Positions 51,538-59,250 of a DNA stretch of 64,000 nt are shown here, one piece after another. Source of the DNA: Aquitalea denitrificans (lineage in GTDB: Bacteria > Pseudomonadota > Gammaproteobacteria > Burkholderiales > Chromobacteriaceae); contig NZ_CP047241.1 in NCBI RefSeq assembly GCF_009856625.1, forward strand, positions 1,364,001-1,428,000, given 5' to 3'. A program made the position numbers and the translations under genes. Each line of letters starts with the position of its first letter. Within the stretch, counting starts at the first letter, position 1. The notes below the pieces were generated by a model. That model was not told the DNA's origin. It ran no database searches and saw only the letters and a list, made by a program, of their open reading frames with translations.

Positions 51538-53583
51538 ATGCAACTTGATGAATTGGACCGCAAGGCCACTGCCGCTTTTGAAGGCTACGTGGTGCGCAAA
51601 GACCTAGTGCGGACTTTTAGCCGCCAGTTTCCCGTTCCCACCTATGTTGTGGAGTTCTTGCTTGGCCGCTATTGTGCGACGACTGACGAAGCCGAAATCC
51701 AGGAGGGGCTTGATATCGTACAGCGACAGTTGGGCTCGCGTACGGTTAAGGCTGGCGAAGAAGAACTGTTCAAAGCACGAGCCCGCGAATCAGGCTCTGT
51801 GAAAATTATCGACATCATCACTGCGCGCTTGGACTCGAAGACCGACTCCTATGTTGCAACCTTGCCTAGTTTGCGTCTGAACGATGTCCGGCTGACGCCC
51901 GAGATGGTGAAAGACAACGAGCGTATGTTGACGGGCGGCTTCTATGCCGAGGTCACGCTGGGCTACGACGCCTCGATTGCACAAGAAAAGGGAGGTCGCC
52001 CGTTCGGTGTAGACTCCCTGCGTGCTATTCAGCTCTCGAAGCGCGAGGTGCTGGATGTGCTGGCCATGGGGAGGGAGCATTTCTCGACAGCCGAATGGCG
52101 CGACCTGCTGCTACGCAGCGTCGGCTTCGAGCCAGAGACACTGCAAGAGCGCGCCAAGGATGCGCTCTTGCTGCGTATGCTGCCCTTCGTCGAGCGCAAC
52201 TACAACCTAGTGGAGCTAGGTCCGCGTGGCACTGGTAAGTCACATCTGTTCCAGCAGGTCTCTCCATATGCACACCTGATTTCTGGCGGTAAGGCCACAG
52301 TGGCCCGGATGTTCGTCAATAATGCCAGTGGTCAGCGTGGCCTAGTATGCCAGTACGACGTAGTCTGCTTCGATGAAGTGTCCGGTGTCTCCTTTGACCA
52401 AAAGGATGGCGTCAACATCATGAAGGGCTACATGGAGAGCGGTGAGTTCTCCCGTGGCAAGGAAAGCATTCGTGCCGACGGCTCTATCGTCCTGGTAGGC
52501 AACTTCGACGTAGATGTCGAGCACCAGCAGCGTGTTGGCCATTTGTTCGGTCCGCTGCCACCAGAAATGCGCGACGATACTGCCTTCATGGACCGCATTC
52601 ACTGCTTCCTACCTGGTTGGGACGTACCCAAGCTTAACCCAAGTCTATTCACCGAGCACTTCGGTTTGGTGAGTGATTTCCTGTCTGAGTGCTTTACTCA
52701 GTTGCGCAATCAAAGCAGAGTGTCGACGCTTCAGAACCGTGTCTACTGGGGAGGCGCACTCTCGGGGCGGGACCTCAATGGCGTCAATAAGACAGTCAGT
52801 GGCCTTCTGAAGCTTCTATACCCGAATGCAGAGACTACTGTCAGCGACGAGGACTTGGAGTGGGCTGTGCGTTTGGCGTTGGAAGTGCGGCGGCGGGTCA
52901 AGGAGCAGCAAAAGCGCATCGGTGCGGCAGAGTTCCGCAACACTCATTTCAGCTACACAATTGGAGCTGAAGGGGTTGAGAAGTTCGTCAGCACGCCAGA
53001 GCTCCAGAGCCAGGGTGGCATAGGCGATGAGCCGCTAGAGTGTGGACAAATTTGGACGCTGAGTCCTGGTAGCCAGGATGAGCACCCAGGCTTGTTCCGG
53101 CTGGAGGCGACTGAGGGGCCTGGTAGTGGGGTTCGTGTGCTGAACAACCCTGTGCCTGCGCCGTTCAAAGAGTCTATTCGTTGTGCTGAGCAAAATCTCT
53201 ACGCCCGTTCCCAGCAGCTGGTGGGGGACCGGGACCCGCGCTCTCACGAATTTTCAGTACAGCTACGGGGTTTTGATGCAGCCAAGTCAGGTGCAAAGAC
53301 CGGGATTGCAGCACTTATTGCTCTTTCTAGTGCTCTACTCAAGAAATCTGTACGTGGAGGTCTGGTCATTGTCGGTGAAGTTACGCTTGGGGGCACTATA
53401 GAGCCTGTTCACAATGCGGTAAATCTTGCAGAAATTGCAGTAGAAAAGGGGGCTAAGTCATTGCTCATGCCTGTGGCGTGCCGACGGCAGTTATTTGAGT
53501 TGTCTGATGAGATGGCAACCAGGGTTGACATTGAATTTTATCAAGATGCCCGTGACGCACTGCTGAAGGCACTTGTCGATTAA
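51538..53583 (+). CDS. brxL: BREX protein BrxL (Lon-like AAA+)
   Basis: 681 residues. The AAA+ domain has Walker A LGPRGTGKSHLFQQV (about 227) and Walker B DVVCFDEVSGVSF (about 274), with GNFDVDVEHQQRVGHLFGPL after it. The C-terminal domain resembles the Lon S16 protease fold (KSGAKTGIAALIALSSALLK, GGLVIVGEVTLGGTIEPVHN). BrxL forms ring-shaped DNA-binding multimers and marks type 1 BREX. ATG 51538 has TAGGAGAA upstream. It is the last gene of the operon; no terminator follows before the IS3 end at 53694. Confidence 0.95.
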   Translation: MQLDELDRKATAAFEGYVVRKDLVRTFSRQFPVPTYVVEFLLGRYCATTDEAEIQEGLDIVQRQLGSRTVKAGEEELFKARARESGSVKIIDIITARLDSKTDSYVATLPSLRLNDVRLTPEMVKDNERMLTGGFYAEVTLGYDASIAQEKGGRPFGVDSLRAIQLSKREVLDVLAMGREHFSTAEWRDLLLRSVGFEPETLQERAKDALLLRMLPFVERNYNLVELGPRGTGKSHLFQQVSPYAHLISGGKATVARMFVNNASGQRGLVCQYDVVCFDEVSGVSFDQKDGVNIMKGYMESGEFSRGKESIRADGSIVLVGNFDVDVEHQQRVGHLFGPLPPEMRDDTAFMDRIHCFLPGWDVPKLNPSLFTEHFGLVSDFLSECFTQLRNQSRVSTLQNRVYWGGALSGRDLNGVNKTVSGLLKLLYPNAETTVSDEDLEWAVRLALEVRRRVKEQQKRIGAAEFRNTHFSYTIGAEGVEKFVSTPELQSQGGIGDEPLECGQIWTLSPGSQDEHPGLFRLEATEGPGSGVRVLNNPVPAPFKESIRCAEQNLYARSQQLVGDRDPRSHEFSVQLRGFDAAKSGAKTGIAALIALSSALLKKSVRGGLVIVGEVTLGGTIEPVHNAVNLAEIAVEKGAKSLLMPVACRRQLFELSDEMATRVDIEFYQDARDALLKALVD

Positions 53584-53711
53584 TGGTTGCTCTTCATAAA
53601 AATTCTTATGGCATGAAATATTCGATATCGGAGGTCTGCTGAGCTAGCAATCTGTCTTGGTTGGGGGCAAGTGATGCATCAATATCATTGGTTTGAATCG
53701 CCCCGGCTTCT

Positions 53712-54524
53712 CTAGACACTCTTGAGCCGTTGGAAATATTGCCTCTCAAACTCTACCGGCGATAGCCCGTTTGCGGAACCATGCCGGCGTTTCGGGTTGT
53801 AGAACATCTCGATGTAATCGAAGATATCCCGCCGGGCCTCCTCCCTGTCGTGATAGGTTTGGCGCTTGATGCGCTCCCGCTTCAGCAACTGGAAGAAACT
53901 CTCCGCCACCGCATTGTCGTGGCAGTTCCCGCGCCGACTCATGCTGGGCACCAAGCGATGAGCTTTCAAGGAGTCCTGCCAATCGTAGCTACTGAACTGA
54001 CTTCCTTGGTCGGAATGCACCAGTACCTCCTGCTTGGGCTGACGTCGCCATACCGCCATCAACAGGGCATTCAGCACCAGCTCTCTATCGATACGTGACT
54101 GCATCGACCAGCCAATCACCTGCCGTGAGAGCAGGTCCAGCACCACCGCCAGGTACAACCACCCCTCATGCGTGCGGATATAAGTGATGTCGGTCACCCA
54201 GGCTTTATTCGGCTCATTCACGGTGAACTGGCGTTGCAAGTGATTCGGCGCCACCACTGCTGGGCGGCCACTGTAATGCCCAGGACGCCGGTGGTAACCC
54301 GTCTCTGAACCTAAGCCCTCCTGCTTCATCAGTCGTGCCACACGATGTTTGCCACAGCGCTCTCCCTGAGCCTGCAGGTCGTCATGCACCTTGCGATAAC
54401 CATAGACACCGCCACTTTCGAGCCAAGCCTGCTTGATGTGCCCCAGCAAGCGCTGGTCTTCACGCGCTCGCGGTGAATGCGGGGATGCTTTCCAGGCGTA
54501 GTAGCCACTGGGGTGCACTGCCAT
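53712..54524 (-). CDS. IS3-family transposase orfB (DDE integrase)
   Basis: 270 residues from the first ATG. The real product is normally an OrfAB fusion made by -1 frameshifting, and the frame is open upstream to about 54640. The rve core is intact: WVTDITYIRT (first Asp), VLVHSDQGSQFSS (second Asp) and GNCHDNAVAESFFQLLKRE (Glu), with the ending NGLSPVEFERQYFQRLKSV. It should be catalytically sound, but depends on orfA. Confidence 0.88.
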   Translation of the reverse strand: MAVHPSGYYAWKASPHSPRAREDQRLLGHIKQAWLESGGVYGYRKVHDDLQAQGERCGKHRVARLMKQEGLGSETGYHRRPGHYSGRPAVVAPNHLQRQFTVNEPNKAWVTDITYIRTHEGWLYLAVVLDLLSRQVIGWSMQSRIDRELVLNALLMAVWRRQPKQEVLVHSDQGSQFSSYDWQDSLKAHRLVPSMSRRGNCHDNAVAESFFQLLKRERIKRQTYHDREEARRDIFDYIEMFYNPKRRHGSANGLSPVEFERQYFQRLKSV

Positions 54525-54583
54525 GACCCAACACAGTCGTCGAACTGGAAATTGCTGCGCGTGGGCCCGGATGAAGGCATACC

Positions 54584-54862
54584 TTACCCGGACTCCTTGG
54601 CAAAGTATGCGGCGGCCTTTTTTAGGATGTCGCGCTCCTCGGTGACCCGTTTGAGCTCTGCCTTGAGGCGTCGAATTTCGGCTTATTGGTCTGCAGATTC
54701 GACCGGTGTGGCGCGCTTGGGGTCATAGCGTTTCAGCCATTGATACAGGCTGTGTGCAGAGACGCCGAGACGGCTGGCGACTTCGGCCACTGGGTAACCA
54801 CGCTCGGTTACCTGTTTGACCGCTTCAATCTTGAACTCTTCGGGGAAACGCGGCTTGCTCAT
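54584..54862 (-). pseudogene. IS3-family orfA with internal stop
   Basis: ATG 54862 follows a perfect AAGGAGGTGTC site. The frame gives SKPRFPEEFKIEAVKQVTER and the HTH VAEVASRLGVSAHSLYQWLK, then a TAA at 54685-54683 after ESADQ. Beyond it the same frame continues with AEIRRLKAELKRVTEERDIL, the leucine-zipper of OrfA, to 54584. The stop lies before the slippery site, so little OrfAB fusion can form. Confidence 0.8.
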
Positions 54863-54964
54863 GACACCTCCTTGTGGGGCCTAGTGTGAGGCTCACGAGG
54901 TGTCTAGGAAAGGAGGGGCGATTCACTACTACGACGCAAATATCATTTGAGCCAATTTGGGAGT

Positions 54965-54988
54965 AAAAAAGACCACCCGGAGGTGGTC
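54965..54988 (-). terminator. Terminator of the integrase operon
   Basis: GACCACC / GGTGGTC stem (54971-54977 with 54982-54988) with loop CGGA. The A6 on the left gives a U tail leftward. Confidence 0.75.
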
Positions 54989-55019
54989 TGGAGAGATAGG
55001 CAACTTGCAAAGACGGGCT

Positions 55020-55048
55020 GGTTTTGACAACAATAGACCGTCAAAACC
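55020..55048. repeat. Inverted repeat downstream of the int operon
   Basis: GGTTTTGAC (55020-55028) and GTCAAAACC (55040-55048), 9-bp perfect arms with an 11-base loop. Function unknown. Confidence 0.5.
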
Positions 55049-55085
55049 ACCACGCTGAGAAGCTGGTTTTTTGCGTTCTGAGTGT

Positions 55086-55129
55086 GCAAGTTGAGATGTC
55101 AAGCTTTGCTACGAGGCATCTCAACTTGC
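55086..55129. repeat. 13-bp perfect inverted repeat
   Basis: GCAAGTTGAGATG (55086-55098) and CATCTCAACTTGC (55117-55129), 18-base loop, directly past the 21-codon leftward frame. It may be a protein-binding site or an mRNA end structure; there is no U tail. Confidence 0.6.
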
Positions 55130-55134
55130 GACAA

Positions 55135-55200
55135 TTACGAGAGCTGTGTCGGAGCCTCGTACATGTCGAATTCCACGCCAAAGATACCTTCTGGTCTCAT
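55135..55200 (-). CDS. Possible 21-residue coupled peptide
   Basis: ATG 55200 overlaps the stop of the AlpA-like gene (ATGA) and reads MRPEGIFGVEFDMYEAPTQL and one more residue before TAA. GGAGACGAG lies upstream. The overlap suggests it is translated, but so short a frame could be chance. Confidence 0.3.
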   Translation of the reverse strand: MRPEGIFGVEFDMYEAPTQLS

Positions 55201-55709
55201 TGCTCGTCTCCTTTCACTAGGCCATCGATGTAGCTTTTGTGCCAACGCGGTGGATTGTCTACCGCCGGCTTCTCGATGAGCCCATCGGCGATACGGCGGT
55301 ATAGCGTAGAGCGGCCGACGCCAAGGGCCGCTAGCACTGCGTTGATGCGCAGCAATGTGTCTGCCGGCCCGGCGGCTGGCTCCGCTGCCAGGGCGGCCAG
55401 GGCCGTTATCGGTGCGACGCTTTCAATGTAGGCCGCAACGCTGGTGCGATACATCATCACCTGCCGCGCGGGCAAGTCGTCTCCGTCTTCAGTGTGCGTA
55501 CGCCCTTGGATTTTTCGGCGCTGAGCTGCATCAAGCAGTGCTTCTGCTCTCTCGCGCAGTTCCGGCGCACCCCCGAGGTACGGCAGGCCATCTTCTACGA
55601 CTACCAGGTCTTGTTGCTCACGTGTCAGGCCTTGCCACTCCACAGCGGCGGTGGCGACGCTCACAAGGTCGCTGTATCGGTTACTCGCTGTGTACTGTTC
55701 GACTGCCAT
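55197..55709 (-). CDS. AlpA-like DNA-binding regulator/excisionase candidate
   Basis: 170 residues. The C-terminal 55 residues contain a winged/AlpA-like helix-turn-helix (LLRINAVLAALGVGRSTLYR, RIADGLIEKP, then PPRWHKSYIDGLVKG). The N-terminal part is helical and unknown. Its ATG overlaps the integrase stop (TGATG), so the two are co-translated. Small AlpA-type proteins next to P4-type integrases act as excisionases or activate int. The role is inferred. Confidence 0.7.
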   Translation of the reverse strand: MAVEQYTASNRYSDLVSVATAAVEWQGLTREQQDLVVVEDGLPYLGGAPELRERAEALLDAAQRRKIQGRTHTEDGDDLPARQVMMYRTSVAAYIESVAPITALAALAAEPAAGPADTLLRINAVLAALGVGRSTLYRRIADGLIEKPAVDNPPRWHKSYIDGLVKGDEQ

Positions 55710-57157
55710 CAGATATCTCCCGCATCATCAAAATTGGTAACTTGCTGTCGCTTGGCTGGAGACTTGTGAGTCGCCTTGCCGGTCGCCTTCACTGCCGCCT
55801 CGCGAAGCTCCCTCAGGTACTCCTCACGATGCTCCTTGCGCCACTCCTGCTCGGCATCCATGCAGAGCTTGGTAAGGTGCGCGCCTAGCGCATCCCAGGC
55901 TTCCGCCATGGGTGCCGTCAAGGGGCTTCGCTGGTATGTTCGGCGGATAGGGTTGGGCTGCACGTGGTTCTGACACTTGTCGATAACATCAGACTCCACT
56001 CCAAGCTCCTGCATAACCGTAGACATAGTGCGCCGCAGGTCATGCACATCCCAATCCCCACCTGCTAATTGAAGCTCCGTAGTGTTCGCCGTCTTGCCAG
56101 CTAGCTGTACGCCGCGCTGGCGGTCGCGCACGGCTTTCGTAAGCGTCTTTGAGTCCGCCGGCCGGGCGTCTGGTGCGTCGCTGCGTAGGCGTGCTGGGAA
56201 GACGAATACATCAGTACCGGGCATGTCCAGAAGAGCTTTCAAGTGAGTTGCTGCGAATTCAGACAGATGGACGGCATGCACGAGCTGTACAGAGGTGTTG
56301 AGCTTCTTCTGGTTGTCTACCGGTATGAACCACTCCCGAGCATCTATATCCAGGTCGCCTCGGCGCGCGAGAAGCGTCTCCTCGGCGCGGGTACCGCACG
56401 CCAGGATGAACCAGATTGCGTGCTTCCAGCGGGGGTTCAAATCGCTGCTGCGCAGTTGCTTGTATAGCGCCTTGATTTCAGCATCAGTAAGCACCCGTGC
56501 GCGCGCCTCGCCATCGCCGTTCCAGACGCTTTTGCGCAGCCCCATAGTAAAGTCGCGCTGAATCCAGTCGAACGGCATCGCAAACTTGAGCATCTGTCGG
56601 GTTGCGTCGAGGACAATGCCGCACGACCGAGTCAGGCCTTTCTCGCGCATCTTATCGAGCAGAGTCGCTAGGTGAATTTGCTTGATGTGCTCTAACCGCA
56701 GCTCGCCCAGGTGTTCAAGGACATGACGGTCAAACATGCCTTGAATGTGCGCTCCGCCGTCATCGTGGTTGTGCGCGAGATAGTCTTGTTTCCAGCGGTC
56801 GAATAGCTGCCTGAACGTCTCGGGGATTTCACCCTGGGCGATGGCTAGTTGCTGGGCCTTGGCTTCTGACTGTTCTCGCTCCAGCGCAGCCTTCGGGTCG
56901 TCTCCGCGCGCTAGCTGCGCTCTATAGCCTGCAGCAATGTCACGAGCGCCGGCAAATGTGATTTCCGGGTATGTACCTATGTGGATAGTCACCCGGCGCT
57001 CGCCTGCTCGGTACTTGAACTGCCAAGCTTTAGCAGTTTCACCGGTGCTTGTCCGCCGAAGCCGCATCACAAGATTGTCGCCAGCTTGCAGGTATTGCTC
57101 AGACTTGCCTGGTGCAATCTTGCAGGATGCTGCTGTCTTTGCGTTTAGTTTTCCCAT
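55709..57157 (-). CDS. int: Tyrosine integrase of the island
   Basis: 482 residues. The N-terminus resembles the DUF4102 arm-binding domain (AWQFKYRAGERRVTIHIGTY, PEITFAGARDIAAGYRAQLA). The catalytic domain has Arg in CGTRAEET (R257), His-x-x-Arg in VHDLRRT (H372, R375), His in CQNHVQ (H398) and nucleophile Tyr in RRTYQRS (Y408). Integrases of this class insert elements into tRNA 3' ends, which fits the tRNA-Pro repeat 280 bp upstream. It appears intact, so excision is plausible. The last 60 residues are basic. Confidence 0.95.
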   Translation of the reverse strand: MGKLNAKTAASCKIAPGKSEQYLQAGDNLVMRLRRTSTGETAKAWQFKYRAGERRVTIHIGTYPEITFAGARDIAAGYRAQLARGDDPKAALEREQSEAKAQQLAIAQGEIPETFRQLFDRWKQDYLAHNHDDGGAHIQGMFDRHVLEHLGELRLEHIKQIHLATLLDKMREKGLTRSCGIVLDATRQMLKFAMPFDWIQRDFTMGLRKSVWNGDGEARARVLTDAEIKALYKQLRSSDLNPRWKHAIWFILACGTRAEETLLARRGDLDIDAREWFIPVDNQKKLNTSVQLVHAVHLSEFAATHLKALLDMPGTDVFVFPARLRSDAPDARPADSKTLTKAVRDRQRGVQLAGKTANTTELQLAGGDWDVHDLRRTMSTVMQELGVESDVIDKCQNHVQPNPIRRTYQRSPLTAPMAEAWDALGAHLTKLCMDAEQEWRKEHREEYLRELREAAVKATGKATHKSPAKRQQVTNFDDAGDI

Positions 57158-57195
57158 GCCTGCAGTTTACGCCCCCGCACGCTCAAATTCTACAG

Positions 57196-57215
57196 GGGGT
57201 GTCACGGGGGGTGTC
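57196..57215 (+). repeat. Paired GGGGTGTC repeats, right end
   Basis: GGGGTGTC at 57196-57203 and 57208-57215, same spacing and orientation as at 30444-30463. They lie 39 bases upstream of the int start, so they may also be where Int or Xis regulates int. The rest of 57158-57435 is AT-rich without genes. Confidence 0.5.
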
Positions 57216-57435
57216 GCTGGCGCGAGATTGTATGGTGAAACAAGAATGCGCCGTATAGTGCAGCCTGGGAATTTTAAATAAACTGTAGGGACGCTGGTGG
57301 GGCAGTTGGACGCTGATTGGACACTAAAAATACATTTAAATCAACAGTCTATTACTGTCCCGGTACAGTGTGCTACACGGTTACATTTTTAATGTCTACG
57401 AAAAAATAGCTTACTGTGTTGTAGTTTTTTTCTGT

Positions 57436-57512
57436 CGGGGTGTAGTGCAGCCTGGTAGCGCACCTGCATGGGGTGCAGGGGGTCGGAAGTTCGAATCTTC
57501 TCACCCCGACCA
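57436..57512 (+). tRNA. tRNA-Pro (GGG), copy 2, island right junction
   Basis: Same as copy 1 except T for C at base 11 of the tRNA (57446), turning a C-G pair of the D stem into a U-G wobble. The cloverleaf and CCA are complete. The 5' part must come from the element, and the 3' part plus downstream DNA from the original host gene. I see no clear promoter upstream, unlike copy 1. Confidence 0.93.
57447..57512 (+). repeat. Island right attachment site (66-bp direct repeat)
   Basis: Identical to 30300-30365. Together they define the attachment repeats of the 27-kb island. Confidence 0.85.
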
Positions 57513-57539
57513 CAAGAACACTAAGCAGATCAAGCATTT

Positions 57540-57566
57540 AAGCCTCCACACTCGGAGGCTTTTTTG
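57540..57566 (+). terminator. Terminator after tRNA-Pro copy 2
   Basis: AAGCCTCC / GGAGGCTT with a 6-base loop, then T6. Confidence 0.8.
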
Positions 57567-58068
57567 TTGCCTAAAATATCCTTGTGCGAGATTTGTGCGA
57601 CTAGCTGTAACTTTGCGGCAGTTTTGGCACTCGTTTGCACTTTTATTGTCACCGCCAATTTGCAGGGTTTTTGTCACTATTTGCGCTTCTTTTGTCACCG
57701 GTACGCAAAAATCTAACGCTTCCTTACTGCTACCTTTTCCTGTGATGGAGGAGGGTGGTCCAGTCTTACTTCTCTGTGCTCTACCACTACCTGTAAATGA
57801 AAACACCCTGCGTGAAGGCAGGGTGTCATCTTGGTCGGTGACTGCTTTCGACCCAGAGCTGTCGTTTCTTGGTCATAACTCGCGGCATGTTATGGCCGAC
57901 GAGAGCTCCACCATGGCGTTTGGTAGGTTAGGTATTGATACACGGTCAATTCCATGACGAACGACTTGAAAAATATGGTATTTGGATACAATAATAGCTA
58001 TCAGCCATATCGATTAATTTACGGACCTATGTGTCTGCATAGGCACTATTAGAATACCGGGTGGTTAA
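57567..58068. other. Gap without genes
   Basis: No supportable coding frame. TTGTCAC preceded by a T run occurs three times (about 57643-57700). A hairpin ACACCCTGC/GCAGGGTGT at 57804-57827 could end leftward transcripts. The rest is AT-rich toward 58068. Confidence 0.5.
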
Positions 58069-59250
58069 ATGATAATCATAACTAATAATGATGATTTCTC
58101 ATTCAAAATTGATCTTGATGGAGAGTTAATTTACATACAAGGCCATAACCATTTTTCACTAATTAGAAGTCTTCTGAGAAAGTTTTCGCAAGCACTTTTT
58201 GTTTCACCATTTCTGTATGATGATTTTGGCTCGTTATTTGATGGTGTAATCCAAAAAAACCACACTATAGAACTTATTACAACTTGTTCGCCACGTGGGC
58301 ATGATCAGTTTAAAAAGCCATACTCATTAAACAGCTTCGCTACAGATTTAAAAAAAAATACCGGCGAATGGCCAGTTATTAATATTGATCAAAAGTTACA
58401 CTCCAAAATATACATATTCTACAAAGGTGGTTCACCAATTATTGGTTTGGTTACATCTGCAAATCTTACATGTAGTGGCCTTAACCATAATAATGAGACC
58501 GGTATTATTGTGAAAGATGTCAAAGTTCTAGCTGAATTAGAGCAATCAGCTCGAAACAATCTGGACTATATTAATATATCGGAGTATCAGCTGGGGTTGA
58601 TGTTGTCGGCAGTCAGCACTGTACGTGAGATGCGTAAATTCGAAGATGAGGATGATGAGGAGATTGGTTTAAGTAATATATTAAACAACAATTGTACCCC
58701 AAGTCATGGGAATACAAGAATAAAATTAAAAGATAATGCCAGATATTATATAAAGGTATCCGGGGAAAAAGATTTCCCCATCTACCCTGAAGACGAAGAG
58801 AAATTTAATGATCCTCATGCAGCCTTGACGTTTTCAAAAGCCCCAGGCAGTATTGCCCAAGGGGATTGCCTGTTAGAAGTGGCGGTTGGTGGTGCGTGTT
58901 TTTTGAGTTATTACTGTTGTGCTAGCGGTATATTCGAAAGAACATCCATAGAGAAAAAAAGCAATCCGGCGCATAAGAGATGGCCATTTTATATGTATTG
59001 CAACAATCTATCAATTGCGTACGGGGAAAGCTGGTTTAAAGAGCCGCTTTACTATGACTCTTTAATTGCTGAGTTTTTGGAAAATAACCCAAATGCAGAT
59101 GTTACCCCTAGCGGGGCAAAACATATCGTAGGAGCTATACAATTTGGTAACTCTTATTTTGAAGTGACTAAAGAGTTTGGCCAATTTGTTCGCGCAAAGA
59201 TTGATAATCATTTTGCTAGCCAGGGTATCCAGCGCGCGCTGCTAACATAG
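58069..59250 (+). CDS. PLD-family nuclease with possible EVE/PUA-like reader
   Basis: 393 residues. The N-terminal 165 residues look like a phospholipase-D-type nuclease. KLHSKIYIFYKGGSPIIGLV and TSANLTCSGLNHNNETGI match the HxK...(S/T)xN(L)T...NxE pattern of single-HKD restriction enzymes such as NgoFVII and BfiI, which dimerise to form one active site. The C-terminal 170 residues (RYYIKVSGEKDFPIYPEDEE, GDCLLEVAVGGACFLSYYCC, KRWPFYMYCNN) resemble a PUA/EVE-type domain, which reads modified bases. Together this suggests a modification-dependent (type IV) restriction enzyme. The domain calls are by eye. The gene is strikingly AT-rich compared with its neighbours, so it was acquired recently. 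GGTGG precedes the ATG weakly. Confidence 0.6.
   Translation: MIIITNNDDFSFKIDLDGELIYIQGHNHFSLIRSLLRKFSQALFVSPFLYDDFGSLFDGVIQKNHTIELITTCSPRGHDQFKKPYSLNSFATDLKKNTGEWPVINIDQKLHSKIYIFYKGGSPIIGLVTSANLTCSGLNHNNETGIIVKDVKVLAELEQSARNNLDYINISEYQLGLMLSAVSTVREMRKFEDEDDEEIGLSNILNNNCTPSHGNTRIKLKDNARYYIKVSGEKDFPIYPEDEEKFNDPHAALTFSKAPGSIAQGDCLLEVAVGGACFLSYYCCASGIFERTSIEKKSNPAHKRWPFYMYCNNLSIAYGESWFKEPLYYDSLIAEFLENNPNADVTPSGAKHIVGAIQFGNSYFEVTKEFGQFVRAKIDNHFASQGIQRALLT

Larger units (their letters stand above)
53694..54925 (-). mobile_element. IS3-family insertion sequence
   Basis: About 1.23 kb. Imperfect terminal repeats begin TGAATCGCCCC and share TAGACAC at both ends (53694 onward and 54925 backward). It holds orfA and orfB in the usual overlapping layout with an A6G slippery tract (about 54620). 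I see no matching 3-4 base target duplication (GGTT left, CTAC right). It sits 110 bp behind brxL. A nonsense codon in orfA probably disables it. Confidence 0.85.
30366..57512. mobile_element. Genomic island in tRNA-Pro(GGG), about 27 kb
   Basis: The element is bounded by a perfect 66-bp direct repeat of the tRNA-Pro gene. It encodes a tyrosine integrase near the right end, an AlpA-like regulator, a TrfA-like replication initiator, an intact and a broken HipBA module, IS debris and a BREX operon. Codon and base composition change from uniformly GC-rich host genes to mixed, more AT-rich DNA at the left boundary. No conjugation (relaxase, type IV secretion) genes are present, so it is not self-transmissible from what is visible; it may be mobilised or may derive from an integrated plasmid (inference). 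Confidence 0.88.

Noticed and set aside
53690..54930. Target-site duplication of the IS3 element
   Set aside because: The flanking 3-4 bases (GGTT left, CTAC right) do not match.
30366..57435. Integrative conjugative element
   Set aside because: No relaxase, coupling protein or type IV secretion gene is present, so only a mobilisable or defective island is supported.
57370..57957. 195-codon rightward frame
   Set aside because: It reads straight through tRNA-Pro copy 2 and its terminator.
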